Positions 17,657 to 26,332 of a DNA stretch of 64,000 nucleotides are shown here, one piece after another (position 1 is the first letter of the stretch; each line of letters opens with the position of its first letter). A program made the translations under genes and the position numbers. A model generated the notes under the pieces. It was not told the DNA's origin. It saw only the letters and a program-made list of their open reading frames with translations, and did not search any database. The DNA comes from Acetobacterium malicum subsp. dehalogenans DSM 11527 (GTDB lineage: Bacteria; Bacillota; Clostridia; Eubacteriales; Eubacteriaceae): the NCBI RefSeq assembly GCF_000472665.1, contig NZ_AXAC01000019.1, forward strand, positions 55-64,054, given 5' to 3'.

Positions 17657-18448
17657 ATGGAAAAAAAAGCGTTACTGGTCATCAGCTTTGGTACATCTTA
17701 CCCTGAGACCCGAAAAAAAACCATCGAGGCTACCGAGAACCGCTTAAAAGAAGCATTCCCGGACCATGATTTTTATCGAGCCTTCACATCCCGAATGATC
17801 ATCAACAAACTGAAGACCCGGGACAACGAAAGCGTGGATACCCCGCAAGAAGTCCTTAAAAAGCTTAAAGCAGCCGGTTATACCCACGTACAGTGTCAAA
17901 CCACCCATATCATCAATGGCTATGAATACGACATTACGTTAAAAGAACTAAAGGCCTTTGAAAAAGACTTTGTATCCCTGACCCTGGGCCGGCCACTGCT
18001 AACCACGGTAGAAGATTACGAAGAAACCGTCGACATCGTGATGAAGCAGATGCCCAAGCTTAAAAAAGGCGAAGCCCTGGTATATATGGGTCACGGCAGC
18101 GACCATCATGCCAATTCCACTTATCCCTGCCTGGATTATATGTTTAAAATGAAGGGTTATGAGGATGTTTATGTGGGAACCGTAGAAGGTTTTCCGGAGC
18201 TGGAAAACATTGTGCCACTGTTACAGGAAAAGAAATATAAAAAGATTTATCTGGCGCCCTTTATGCTGGTAGCTGGCGATCACGCGATTAATGACATGGC
18301 CAGTGATGAAGAAGACTCCTGGCGAACCGTACTTGAAGATGAGCGGTTTAAAGTCGAATGTATCCTGGAAGGCCTGGGTGAATATGCCGGCATTCAGAAC
18401 ATGTTTTTAGATCATTTAAAGAAAGCACAACCCGTTACAGAAATGTAG
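17657..18448 (+). CDS. cbiK: CbiK, anaerobic sirohydrochlorin cobaltochelatase
   Basis: CbiK inserts Co(II) into sirohydrochlorin (factor II) without ATP, opening the anaerobic cobalamin route. The protein of 263 residues has an N-terminal VISFGTSYPETRKKTI and the two metal-site histidines, H146 in MGHGSDHHANSTYP and H209 in LVAGDHAINDMASDEEDSW, as in the Salmonella enzyme. No signal peptide is visible, so it is cytoplasmic, unlike the periplasmic CbiK of some sulfate reducers. The ATG at 17657 has TAGGAGA upstream. It is preceded by a family 2 repeat and followed by cbiF. Confidence 0.95.
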   Translation: MEKKALLVISFGTSYPETRKKTIEATENRLKEAFPDHDFYRAFTSRMIINKLKTRDNESVDTPQEVLKKLKAAGYTHVQCQTTHIINGYEYDITLKELKAFEKDFVSLTLGRPLLTTVEDYEETVDIVMKQMPKLKKGEALVYMGHGSDHHANSTYPCLDYMFKMKGYEDVYVGTVEGFPELENIVPLLQEKKYKKIYLAPFMLVAGDHAINDMASDEEDSWRTVLEDERFKVECILEGLGEYAGIQNMFLDHLKKAQPVTEM

Positions 18449-18500
18449 GAATGGATTCAAAAGTGCTAAAATTAGAAATAAAGTTTAGGAGAAATTATTG

Positions 18501-19259
18501 ATGAATACAGTGTATATGGTGGGTGCAGGCCCAGGAGATCCAGAACTGATTACCGTTAAGGGACAACGAATTGTTAACGAAGCAGATATTATTATTTATG
18601 CCGGTTCTCTAGTCAACAAAGCCATTATTGCCGGTCATAAACCGGATGCCGAAATTTTTAATTCCGCATCGATGACCTTGGATGATGTGATTGCCGTGAT
18701 TAAACGGGGAACTGAAGAAGGCAAAAAAATTGCCCGGGTTCATACCGGTGACCCATCCATTTATGGCGCTATCCGGGAACAGATGGACCGACTGGATGAA
18801 TTGGGAATTCCCTTTGATGTAATCCCTGGAGTCAGTTCCTTTGTGGCATCAGCGGCAGCCCTTAAAAAAGAATTTACCCTGCCAGATGTATCTCAAACGG
18901 TTATTTTAACCCGTTTGGAAGGTCGAACTCCCGTGCCGGAAAAAGAAAAGTTGGAAGATCTGGCCTCCCATCAGGCGTCTATGTGCATTTTCCTGTCGGT
19001 CCAAATGATTGACGATGTGGTTAAGCGATTAATGAAACATTATGCTCCAACCACCCCAATCGCCATTATCCAACGGGCAACCTGGGAAGATCAGAAAATT
19101 GTTATGGGGACTCTGGAAACCATTGCTCAAAAAGTTAAAGACGAAAATATCACCAAAACTGCTCAAATTTTAGTTGGAGATTTCCTCGGCGATGAATACA
19201 GCTTATCCAAGCTTTATGATCCCAGCTTTACCCATGAATACCGTCAAGGGGTTGAATAA
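18501..19259 (+). CDS. cbiF: Cobalt-precorrin-4 C11-methyltransferase
   Basis: CbiF adds the S-adenosylmethionine methyl group at C11 of cobalt-precorrin-4. The protein of 252 residues is a single tetrapyrrole-methylase domain: GAGPGDPELITVKG at the N-terminus, VHTGDPSIYGAIREQMD, PGVSSFVASAAAL and the CbiF/CobM-specific LEGRTPVPEKEKL. The start is taken as ATG 18501 with TTTAGGAGA upstream; a TTG just before it is a poorer choice. The end lies 4 bases before the preferred cbiG start, matching their consecutive roles, since CbiG acts on the product. Confidence 0.94.
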   Translation: MNTVYMVGAGPGDPELITVKGQRIVNEADIIIYAGSLVNKAIIAGHKPDAEIFNSASMTLDDVIAVIKRGTEEGKKIARVHTGDPSIYGAIREQMDRLDELGIPFDVIPGVSSFVASAAALKKEFTLPDVSQTVILTRLEGRTPVPEKEKLEDLASHQASMCIFLSVQMIDDVVKRLMKHYAPTTPIAIIQRATWEDQKIVMGTLETIAQKVKDENITKTAQILVGDFLGDEYSLSKLYDPSFTHEYRQGVE

Positions 19260-19263
19260 AACC

Positions 19264-20337
19264 GTGAAAACAGAAAAGTGGGCCGTTGTCACCCTGTCCC
19301 AGGATGGCATGGTTTTGGCAAACCGGTTGGCAAAACATCTGGATGACCGGGAATGCCACATCTACACCAAAGAAAAATATGCCAACGAAACCACAAAAAT
19401 CATCACCACCGATATTACTACCTTTATGGGCAGCATCATCGGGGAATACCAGATCATCTGCTGCATTATGGCAACCGGTATTGTGGTCCGGGCGATTGCC
19501 CCCCATCTGGAGCATAAATCTTCCGATCCGGGCATTCTCGTCATGGATACCAATGGGGAGTTTGTGATCAGTCTACTGTCCGGCCATTTGGGTGGTGCCA
19601 ATGACGCGGCCCGGCTGGTCGCCAAACGATTGGGTGCGCAGGCGGTGATTACCACCGGCACCGATGTCAAAGGAACGATGGCCGTGGATGTATTGGCCCA
19701 GAAAATTAATTGCACGATAGAAAATTTTACCGATGCTAAAGATGTGACCGCGCTGATTTTAAACGGCGATCCGGTGGCCTTTGTGAATCAGGAAAATTGT
19801 GATTTAGATGCGGTTATTTTGCCTAATAACATCGAAGTGGTGACCGATTTAACTGATCTAAATAATTTAAATAATTTAAATAAATATCAGGGTATCATTA
19901 TGACGACACTGGATACAAAAAAAGCAGATCTGCCAATTCCCAGTGTTAAGCTGATTCCCAGGAAGTTGGTGCTGGGTGTGGGCTGTCGCCGGGACACCCC
20001 GGGAGAACGGATCATCCAGGCCATCCAGGAGACTTTAGCGTCCCTGAATCTCAATGTCAAAGGTATTAAAGCCCTGGCTACCATCGGCTTAAAAGCCGAA
20101 GAACCGGGAATTATTGAAGCCGGTACATTCTTTAATGCAAAAAAAGTTATTATCCCCAATGAAATGGTGCAAATGGTTCAAAGCCGTTTTGAAGCATCGG
20201 AGTTTGTTTTTAAAACAACCGGCCTATACGCCGTTTCCGAACCTTGCGGTTTTGTCGCTTCCGGTTTTGGGAAATGCCTGCTGGAAAAACAAAAACTGGG
20301 TGGCATTACCCTGTCGGTGTGGCTGGATGAAAATTAA
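19264..20337 (+). CDS. cbiG: Cobalt-precorrin-5A hydrolase
   Basis: CbiG opens the delta-lactone of cobalt-precorrin-5A and releases acetaldehyde, contracting the ring. The protein of about 357 residues has the N-terminal domain (IICCIMATGIVVRAIAPHLE, LSGHLGGANDAARLVA) and the C-terminal CbiG domain (GVGCRRDTPGERI, LATIGLKAEEPGI, EPCGFVASGFGKCL). The start is uncertain: GTG at 19264, four bases after cbiF with AAGGGG upstream, is preferred, while ATG codons at 19234 and 19195 overlap cbiF. The linker between the domains holds a short tandem run encoding LNNLNNLN. It is not fused to cbiH, as happens in some clostridia. Confidence 0.92.
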   Translation: MKTEKWAVVTLSQDGMVLANRLAKHLDDRECHIYTKEKYANETTKIITTDITTFMGSIIGEYQIICCIMATGIVVRAIAPHLEHKSSDPGILVMDTNGEFVISLLSGHLGGANDAARLVAKRLGAQAVITTGTDVKGTMAVDVLAQKINCTIENFTDAKDVTALILNGDPVAFVNQENCDLDAVILPNNIEVVTDLTDLNNLNNLNKYQGIIMTTLDTKKADLPIPSVKLIPRKLVLGVGCRRDTPGERIIQAIQETLASLNLNVKGIKALATIGLKAEEPGIIEAGTFFNAKKVIIPNEMVQMVQSRFEASEFVFKTTGLYAVSEPCGFVASGFGKCLLEKQKLGGITLSVWLDEN

Positions 20338-20345
20338 AAACATGA

Positions 20346-20408
20346 ACAATTGTTGCTTTGCTGTTTGTTTCGTGCAAACAGACAACGATGCTCACGGTAG
20401 TATTGTAA
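20346..20408. repeat. Repeat family 2, short copy
   Basis: CTGTTTG (20361-20367) and CAAACAG (20375-20381) form a hairpin around TTTCGTG. It is followed by ACGATGCTCACGGTAG, the tail shared with 17590-17622. It lies in the gap between cbiG and cbiH. Confidence 0.6.
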
Positions 20409-20438
20409 TAAAATAACCTTGTTAAAAAAGGAGAAAAA

Positions 20439-21176
20439 ATGAGCAAAATTTATGTCACCGGGATTGGTCCCGGACTGTATGAACATATGACCGAGGCGGC
20501 CAAAGCCAGCCTGGAAGATGCCGATATTATTGTCGGTTACAAAACCTATATTGATATTATTGCTGATTTAATTGGCGATAAGGAAGTCCTGTCTTCCGGG
20601 ATGCGCCGGGAAATTGATCGTTGTGAAAAAGCATTGGAACTGGCTGAACAGGGCAAAAAAATCTGTCTGGTCAGCAGCGGCGATGCGGGCGTTTTCGGAA
20701 TGGCTGGCATTATGCTGGAAATCGTTGAAGCAAAGAACAGTGATGTCGAAGTTGAAATTATTCCCGGGATTTCGGCCGCCAATGCCGCCGCATCAACTCT
20801 GGGCGCACCGCTGATGCATGACTATGCCGTCATCAGCCTCAGTGACCTACTGACCGACTGGGCCGTCATCGAAAAACGGCTTCACTGTGCCGGCGAAGGG
20901 GATTTTATTATTACCCTCTATAACCCCAAAAGCAAAGGCCGTCCCCACAATATCGAAAGTGCTCAGGAAATTCTGCTGAAATATAAAGCACCGGAAACCC
21001 CGGTGGGCATTGTTCGTAATGCCAAACGTAAAGATGAGTCTTATGTGATTACGACCCTGAAAAAAATGAATGAAGCAGACATCGATATGTTTTCGATGGT
21101 TATAATCGGCAATTCCAAAACCTATGTGACCCGCGATCAATTAAAAATGATTACTCCGAGAGGTTATCAGCTTTGA
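20439..21176 (+). CDS. cbiH: Cobalt-precorrin-3B C17-methyltransferase
   Basis: CbiH methylates C17 and brings about ring contraction of cobalt-precorrin-3. The protein of 245 residues shows GIGPGLYEHMTEAAKASLED, VGYKTYID, LVSSGDAGVFGMAGIMLE, PGISAANAAASTLGAPLMHD and the CbiH/CobJ-typical ITLYNPKSKGRPHNIESA. No extra C-terminal domain is attached. The start at 20439 follows AAAAAAGGAGAAAAA. Its stop shares bases with the TTG start of cbiJ (TTGA), so the two are translationally coupled. Confidence 0.95.
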   Translation: MSKIYVTGIGPGLYEHMTEAAKASLEDADIIVGYKTYIDIIADLIGDKEVLSSGMRREIDRCEKALELAEQGKKICLVSSGDAGVFGMAGIMLEIVEAKNSDVEVEIIPGISAANAAASTLGAPLMHDYAVISLSDLLTDWAVIEKRLHCAGEGDFIITLYNPKSKGRPHNIESAQEILLKYKAPETPVGIVRNAKRKDESYVITTLKKMNEADIDMFSMVIIGNSKTYVTRDQLKMITPRGYQL

Positions 21177-21937
21177 TTCTGGTATTGGGAGGAACCCTTG
21201 ACAGCCGATTATTAACCGATCTTCTGCTTGAAGAAGGGAAAGAAGTCTGCTATTCGTCGCTGACCAATATTGCGGCTGATCAGATCTCGGAAAATCCCCT
21301 TTTGACAAAGATTTCAGGACAATTGGATGCCGGCACGCTGCGGGAAACAATCACCATTTACAATATCAATCTCTGTATTGATGCCACCCATCCCTATGCC
21401 CGGGAAATTTCAGAAAACGCTATTTGGGCCTGCGACGCCATGAATATTGATTATATCCGGCTGGAAAGACCATCGAATATCGATGAAGGAACAGATATTG
21501 TCGCTTATAACACCTACGAAGAAGCCCGGGATTATCTGATTGGGGCGATGGGAAAAAGCGACCGCAATATTCTATTGACCACTGGCAGCCGGCAACTAGA
21601 AGCCTTTGAAGGACTGCCCAAAGACCGCACCTATATCCGGGTTCTGCCCACGGCAGGGGTGCTAAAAAAATGTGAAAATCTGGGCTACAAGCCCCGACAT
21701 ATCCTGGCCCTGCAGGGGCCCTTCTCAGTGGAAATGAATGTCGCTACCATGAAAGAATACAAGATCGGCTTCGTCGTCACCAAAGATAGCGGTGACGTTG
21801 GCGGCATCCGTGAAAAGGTCGAAGCGGCCCGAATGGTCGACGCCAAAATTTTATTCATTCGTCGCCCCGCCGTCGCCTATCCGCGGTCTGTCTGCACGGT
21901 CGAAGACGCCGTTGTTTGCGCATTGAAAAATCATTAG
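21173..21937 (+). CDS. cbiJ: Cobalt-precorrin-6A reductase
   Basis: CbiJ reduces a double bond of cobalt-precorrin-6A with NADPH. The protein of 254 residues has the N-terminal LGGTLDSRLLTDLLLEEG, DATHPYAREISENA, LLTTGSRQLEAFEG and VTKDSGDVGGIREKVEAA, all characteristic of CbiJ/CobK. Translation starts at TTG 21173, which overlaps the cbiH stop by four bases. No upstream ATG fits. A 32-bp remnant of the family 1 repeat follows in the gap before cbiP. Confidence 0.93.
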   Translation: MILVLGGTLDSRLLTDLLLEEGKEVCYSSLTNIAADQISENPLLTKISGQLDAGTLRETITIYNINLCIDATHPYAREISENAIWACDAMNIDYIRLERPSNIDEGTDIVAYNTYEEARDYLIGAMGKSDRNILLTTGSRQLEAFEGLPKDRTYIRVLPTAGVLKKCENLGYKPRHILALQGPFSVEMNVATMKEYKIGFVVTKDSGDVGGIREKVEAARMVDAKILFIRRPAVAYPRSVCTVEDAVVCALKNH

Positions 21938-21969
21938 AATTTTGACATAAATTTAAAAAGACGAACAAA

Positions 21970-22001
21970 GTACCGACAATGAATTAACAATTGGTCGGTA
22001 C
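21970..22001. repeat. Family 1 repeat, 32-bp end-only copy E
   Basis: GTACCGACAAT, GAAT and TAACAATTGGTCGGTAC: the two family 1 ends are joined almost directly with no interior. It lies between cbiJ and cbiP. Confidence 0.65.
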
Positions 22002-22059
22002 GGAGTTTTGATGATCTTAAATGATTCACCACAGAAAGTTAAGAAAAAAAGGAGAAAAC

Positions 22060-23562
22060 ATGGCAAAAAATATTATGTTTATGGGTACCGGGTCATCAGT
22101 TGGAAAAAGTCTCATCACTGCTGCCATGTGCCGGATACTCGATAACCACGGTTATCATGTGGCACCCTATAAATCCCAGAATATGGCCCTTAATTCGTTT
22201 ATCACCAAAGATGGCAAGGAAATGGGTCGGGCTCAGGTGGTTCAGGCCGAGTGTGCCCGGATGGAGCCTCAGGTCGAAATGAACCCGGTGCTATTAAAGC
22301 CAAACTCTGATGTTGGTTGTCAGGTGATCCTGATGGGCAAAGCCGAATTTAATATGGATGCTATGGATTACCATGCCCATAAACCCAAACTGGTGGAGAT
22401 CGTGGTTTCGGCCTATGACGCATTGGCTGAGGGCAAAGATGTGATTGTCATCGAAGGGGCCGGCAGCCCGGCCGAAATCAACCTACGGGACAACGATATC
22501 GTCAACATGGGACTGGCCGAATTGGTGGATGCGCCGGTGGTACTGATCGGCGATATCGACAAGGGTGGCGTTTTTGCCTCCATTTATGGTACGATTATGC
22601 TGCTGCAACCGGAAGAGCGAGCCCGGATTAAAGGCTTTATCATCAATAAATTCCGGGGCGATGTGGAACTGTTAAAGCCCGGCATCAAAATGATCGAAGA
22701 CATGGTCAATGTGCCCTGTCTCGGTGTTATTCCCTACAAACGCTTTGTCATTGATGATGAAGACAGCGTCAGTGAACGGTTTGATAATAATTCCGAAGGT
22801 CTGATTACCATTGGCGTGGTCTATCTGCCCCATCTTTCCAATTTCACCGACTGCACCGCCTTTGAAATGCACCCCGATGTGAAGGTGGAGTATTACCGCA
22901 ATCAGCGCGATCTGCAGCTGGCCAACCCAGATCTATTGGTTATACCCGGCAGTAAAAATACCATCGACGACACCTGTCATGTCATCAACAGCAAAATGGG
23001 TGATGAAATCCGGCGAATCCATGATTGTGGAGTACCGATTGTAGGAATCTGCGGCGGTTATCAACTGCTGGGCAAAGAAATAAAAGATCCCTTCCAGGTG
23101 GAATCAACCCGGGGTAGTATTGAAGGGTTGGGACTATTAAACATCGTTACGACCATTGAAGAAGAAAAGCGAACCGTCCGGACTTCCGGCCAGGTTCAGG
23201 GAAATTTCATGGGAATGGAACTGGTTGACATGGAAGTGGAAGGCTATGAAATTCACATGGGCACCAGCGAAGCGCTGGACAATGCCAAACCTTTTGCGAT
23301 ACTGGAAGACGGTACCGTGGATGGAGTGATCGCCGAAGATGGCACCGTGATGGGAACCTACCTTCATGGCATCTTTGACAACGATGGCTTACGGGAAAAA
23401 ATCATTGAAGCCCTGCGGGTCAAAAAGAATCTCGAAGCCGGTCCGACGGCCTTTGATTTTAAGGCCTTTAAAGAAGAACAATATGATCTACTGGCCGAGA
23501 CCGTGGAAGCGAATCTGGATATGAAAAAAATAATGGAAATCATTGGAGAAATAGAAAATTGA
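22060..23562 (+). CDS. cbiP: Cobyric acid synthase
   Basis: CbiP amidates the b, d, e and g side chains of adenosyl-cobyrinate a,c-diamide, using glutamine and ATP. The protein of 500 residues begins with a MinD-like ATPase domain (FMGTGSSVGKSLITAAMCR; YKSQNMALNS) and ends with a class I glutamine amidotransferase domain with nucleophile C331 in VGICGGYQLLG and H436 in GTYLHGIFD. The start at 22060 has AAAAAAAGGAG upstream; an earlier ATG at 22021 would add 13 residues without a ribosome site. The end overlaps the TTG start of cbiB by four bases. Confidence 0.96.
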   Translation: MAKNIMFMGTGSSVGKSLITAAMCRILDNHGYHVAPYKSQNMALNSFITKDGKEMGRAQVVQAECARMEPQVEMNPVLLKPNSDVGCQVILMGKAEFNMDAMDYHAHKPKLVEIVVSAYDALAEGKDVIVIEGAGSPAEINLRDNDIVNMGLAELVDAPVVLIGDIDKGGVFASIYGTIMLLQPEERARIKGFIINKFRGDVELLKPGIKMIEDMVNVPCLGVIPYKRFVIDDEDSVSERFDNNSEGLITIGVVYLPHLSNFTDCTAFEMHPDVKVEYYRNQRDLQLANPDLLVIPGSKNTIDDTCHVINSKMGDEIRRIHDCGVPIVGICGGYQLLGKEIKDPFQVESTRGSIEGLGLLNIVTTIEEEKRTVRTSGQVQGNFMGMELVDMEVEGYEIHMGTSEALDNAKPFAILEDGTVDGVIAEDGTVMGTYLHGIFDNDGLREKIIEALRVKKNLEAGPTAFDFKAFKEEQYDLLAETVEANLDMKKIMEIIGEIEN

Positions 23563-24572
23563 ATCTAATTGAAGGACTTCCCCTGGGTTTAGGGGGAGGC
23601 TTTTGGTTTTTACTGATACTCATCGGCGTGTTGCTGGATTGGCTGATCGGGGATCCCCCCTGGCTGCCCCATCCGATCATCGCCATGGGGAAAACCATCG
23701 GCTTTTTAAATAAAAAACTGAATCATGGCAAGCATCGCAGAGCCAAAGGCTTTTTGCTGTTATTTTTAGTTCTGGGCCTGACTGGGGCCATTGTTTTTGG
23801 CCTGCAATGGCTGTTGTACAGTGTCAACATTTATCTGTATATGATCTTTAACCTTTATCTGATTGTAACCGCCCTGGCGGCAAAAACCCTGGCCATTGAA
23901 GTACGCAAAGTGATGACCGCCTTAATGGGTGGCGATATTGAAGTCTCCCGGGTTCAAGTCGGTTATCTGGTTGGTCGCGATACCTCAGAACTCAAAGAAA
24001 AGGAAATTATCCGGGCGACGGTGGAAACCACGGCCGAAAATACCATTGATGGGGTTCTGGCCCCGATTTTCTATATGCTGCTGGGCGCCTTGATACCGGT
24101 ACCCTGGCTGAATCCGGTGATGCTGGTAATGCTCTATAAGGCCACTAATACCTTAGATTCGATGGTCGGCTACGTCCAGGAACCTTATAAGGACTTTGGC
24201 TATGCCTCAGCAAAATTTGACGATCTCGTCAATTTTATTCCGGCTCGACTGGGGAGCATCTTTATGCTGGTCGCCGGGATGCTTTTGGGATATACCTTTA
24301 ACGATGGTTGTCGCATTTTCAAACGGGATCGTCACAATCACAAGAGCCCCAATTCGGCCCATCCGGAATCGGTGGTGGCGGGGCTGCTGGGGATACAGTT
24401 GGGGGGAACTAACCAGTATTTTGGTGAAATCCTGGAAAAACCCACCATTGGAGACGCCAAATCACCGCTGGAAATATTGGACATCCGCGAAACGATTACC
24501 ATTATGTATGGCAGCGAGGTGGTCCTGATGGTTTTTGCGACCTTGATGGCAGTGCTTATTTATTCTTTTTAG
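23559..24572 (+). CDS. cbiB: Adenosylcobinamide-phosphate synthase (membrane)
   Basis: CbiB attaches aminopropanol phosphate to the f side chain of adenosylcobyric acid. The integral membrane protein of 337 residues has about five to seven helices. Conserved segments are LLDWLIGDPPWLPHPIIAMG near the N-terminus, VGRDTSELKEKEIIRATVET with TAENTIDGV in the middle, and HNHKSPNSAHPESVVAG with GIQLGGTNQYFG towards the end. Translation starts at TTG 23559, overlapping the cbiP stop (TTGA), with GGAG ten bases upstream. Its aminopropanol-phosphate donor is made by CobD, encoded next. Confidence 0.94.
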   Translation: MNLIEGLPLGLGGGFWFLLILIGVLLDWLIGDPPWLPHPIIAMGKTIGFLNKKLNHGKHRRAKGFLLLFLVLGLTGAIVFGLQWLLYSVNIYLYMIFNLYLIVTALAAKTLAIEVRKVMTALMGGDIEVSRVQVGYLVGRDTSELKEKEIIRATVETTAENTIDGVLAPIFYMLLGALIPVPWLNPVMLVMLYKATNTLDSMVGYVQEPYKDFGYASAKFDDLVNFIPARLGSIFMLVAGMLLGYTFNDGCRIFKRDRHNHKSPNSAHPESVVAGLLGIQLGGTNQYFGEILEKPTIGDAKSPLEILDIRETITIMYGSEVVLMVFATLMAVLIYSF

Positions 24573-24643
24573 CAAACAGAAAAATCATTGAATTTGCAAG
24601 CATTGAGTTTAAATAAAAGAATTTAAAATAATTGGAGTGTGCT

Positions 24644-25690
24644 ATGAATAAACACGGCGGATATCAGGGTGAAAACAAAGAAATGCTGGATTTCAGCGTC
24701 AATATTAATCCCTTGGGGATACCCGCAGGAATCCGGGAAAAGCTGATCGCCGGGATTGATGAATTGGTGAAATATCCGGAGATCACCGGGGTTTCGACGA
24801 TTGCGAAGATCGCCGACGATCTGGCAGTATTACCGGAAAATATCATTCTCGGTAATGGTGCCATTGAGCTGATCTATCTTTTTGCCCGCAGCATGGGACC
24901 GGGGAAGGCCCTGATTATTCAGCCGACTTTTAATGAGTATGAACGGGCCTTAAAGCTATACGGGTGGGATGTGGTCCATCATGTCTTAACAGCGGCGGAT
25001 AATTTTACCATTAACCCAGAAACATTGGCGACGGTCATAAAAAATGAAAAGCCCCAGGCGGTATTTCTATGCAACCCCAACAACCCCACCGGCCGGGTTT
25101 ATTCCAAGGACTTTATCAGAGAGATGTTAGAGCATTCGGATCTGGAAATCAGCTGGTTTCTGGATGAATCCTTCATGGATTTTTCTGACGAAAGCGGCAG
25201 TCTGGGATTGGTTAAAGACGCAAAACGGAAGGTCTTTATTTTAAAATCCCTGACGAAATTCTATGCCCTGCCAGGGCTGCGAATTGGCTATGGGGTTGGG
25301 GTGGCCCCGATTATTGCAAAAATGGAAGGCTTTAAGGAACCATGGACCATCAATGCTCTGGGCCTGATTGCGGCCACTGCGGTTTATGATGAAAAAGATT
25401 ATGCTGCGAAGACCAAAACCTATATTCAGGGCGAACGTCAGCGGGTATTTGAAGCCTTAAACCAAATCGAAAGCCTGAAGGTTTATCCCAGTGGCGCTGA
25501 TTTTCATCTTTGTCGGTTGTTACAAGGAACTGTGGCAGAGCTGCAGATGGCCCTGGAAAAAGAAGGCATGTCCCTTAGAACCTGCGAAGATTTTATCGGT
25601 CTGGATCGTTCACATTTTCGGATTGCGATAAAAAAAGCAGCCGATAACAACAAGCTTTTGACTTTTCTTAAAAACTGGAGGAATGAGTAA
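24644..25690 (+). CDS. cobD: L-threonine-O-3-phosphate decarboxylase
   Basis: CobD makes (R)-1-amino-2-propanol O-2-phosphate, the linker of the nucleotide loop, from L-threonine phosphate. The PLP enzyme of 348 residues belongs to the class I aminotransferase fold. Visible are the family N-terminus HGGYQGENKEMLDFSVNINP, GNGAIELIYLFAR, NPNNPTGR, the cofactor-site LDESFMDF and the Schiff-base lysine K205 in LKSLTKFYALPGLRIGYG. A histidinol-phosphate aminotransferase is the main alternative, but the N-terminus and the flanking cbiB and cobU favour CobD. ATG 24644 follows TTGGAG. The stop overlaps the cobU start (TAATG). Confidence 0.93.
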   Translation: MNKHGGYQGENKEMLDFSVNINPLGIPAGIREKLIAGIDELVKYPEITGVSTIAKIADDLAVLPENIILGNGAIELIYLFARSMGPGKALIIQPTFNEYERALKLYGWDVVHHVLTAADNFTINPETLATVIKNEKPQAVFLCNPNNPTGRVYSKDFIREMLEHSDLEISWFLDESFMDFSDESGSLGLVKDAKRKVFILKSLTKFYALPGLRIGYGVGVAPIIAKMEGFKEPWTINALGLIAATAVYDEKDYAAKTKTYIQGERQRVFEALNQIESLKVYPSGADFHLCRLLQGTVAELQMALEKEGMSLRTCEDFIGLDRSHFRIAIKKAADNNKLLTFLKNWRNE

Positions 25691-26244
25691 TGGGACAGTT
25701 AATATTTGTCACCGGCGGGGCCCGCAGCGGTAAGAGTACCTATGCCGAAAATTTAGCCCGGGAATCAGGCAAGCCCGTCGCTTATATTGCCACAGCGATC
25801 GCCTTTGACGATGGCATGAAGGACCGGATCGCCAAACATCAGGCGCAACGGCCGGATCATTGGGGCACGATTGAACAATATAAGGATTTTCAGACAATCG
25901 CCGAGAACCCCATTTTTGAGCAAGCCGAGATCGTTCTGTTTGATTGTCTGACGGTGATGACCACCAATAATATGCTGGATTTTCCGGTGGATTATGATAC
26001 TTGTACGATGGAAAAGATCGGCGAAATCGAAGCTGCCATAAAGATCGAAGTGGAGAAACTGCTGGATGTCTGTCAGGATAAAACTCTGATTGTTGTTTCC
26101 AATGAGGTGGGTTTAGGTTTAGTGCCGGCCTACAAACTGGGCAGTTATTTCCGGGACATCGCCGGACGGATGAATCAACTGGTGGCTGGCCGGGCCGACG
26201 AAGCCTATCTGCTGGTGGCCGGTTTACCGATGAAATTAAAATAA
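25690..26244 (+). CDS. cobU: Adenosylcobinamide kinase / adenosylcobinamide-phosphate guanylyltransferase
   Basis: CobU phosphorylates adenosylcobinamide and transfers GMP to give AdoCbi-GDP for nucleotide loop assembly. The protein of 184 residues has the P-loop VTGGARSGKSTYAE at the N-terminus, the guanylylation-site region RIAKHQAQRPDHWGTIE, FDCLTVMTTN and VSNEVGLGLVPAY. It starts one base before the end of cobD. It is the last gene of the corrinoid cluster; a strong hairpin follows. The final synthase (cobS) and lower-ligand genes are not in this window. Confidence 0.95.
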   Translation: MGQLIFVTGGARSGKSTYAENLARESGKPVAYIATAIAFDDGMKDRIAKHQAQRPDHWGTIEQYKDFQTIAENPIFEQAEIVLFDCLTVMTTNNMLDFPVDYDTCTMEKIGEIEAAIKIEVEKLLDVCQDKTLIVVSNEVGLGLVPAYKLGSYFRDIAGRMNQLVAGRADEAYLLVAGLPMKLK

Positions 26245-26254
26245 ATGACAGCAG

Positions 26255-26300
26255 GAGCCTATTTGCGGTGGCAATCACGATTGCCGCCGCAAAGGGCTTT
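26255..26300 (+). terminator. Terminator at the end of the corrinoid cluster
   Basis: TTTGCGGTGGCAAT and ATTGCCGCCGCAAA form a 14-bp stem with one mismatch and a short loop. GGGCTTTTGTTTT follows. It lies between cobU and the AlkD-like gene. Confidence 0.75.
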
Positions 26301-26332
26301 TGTTTTGTCTGAAATAACGGGGAGAAAACACA

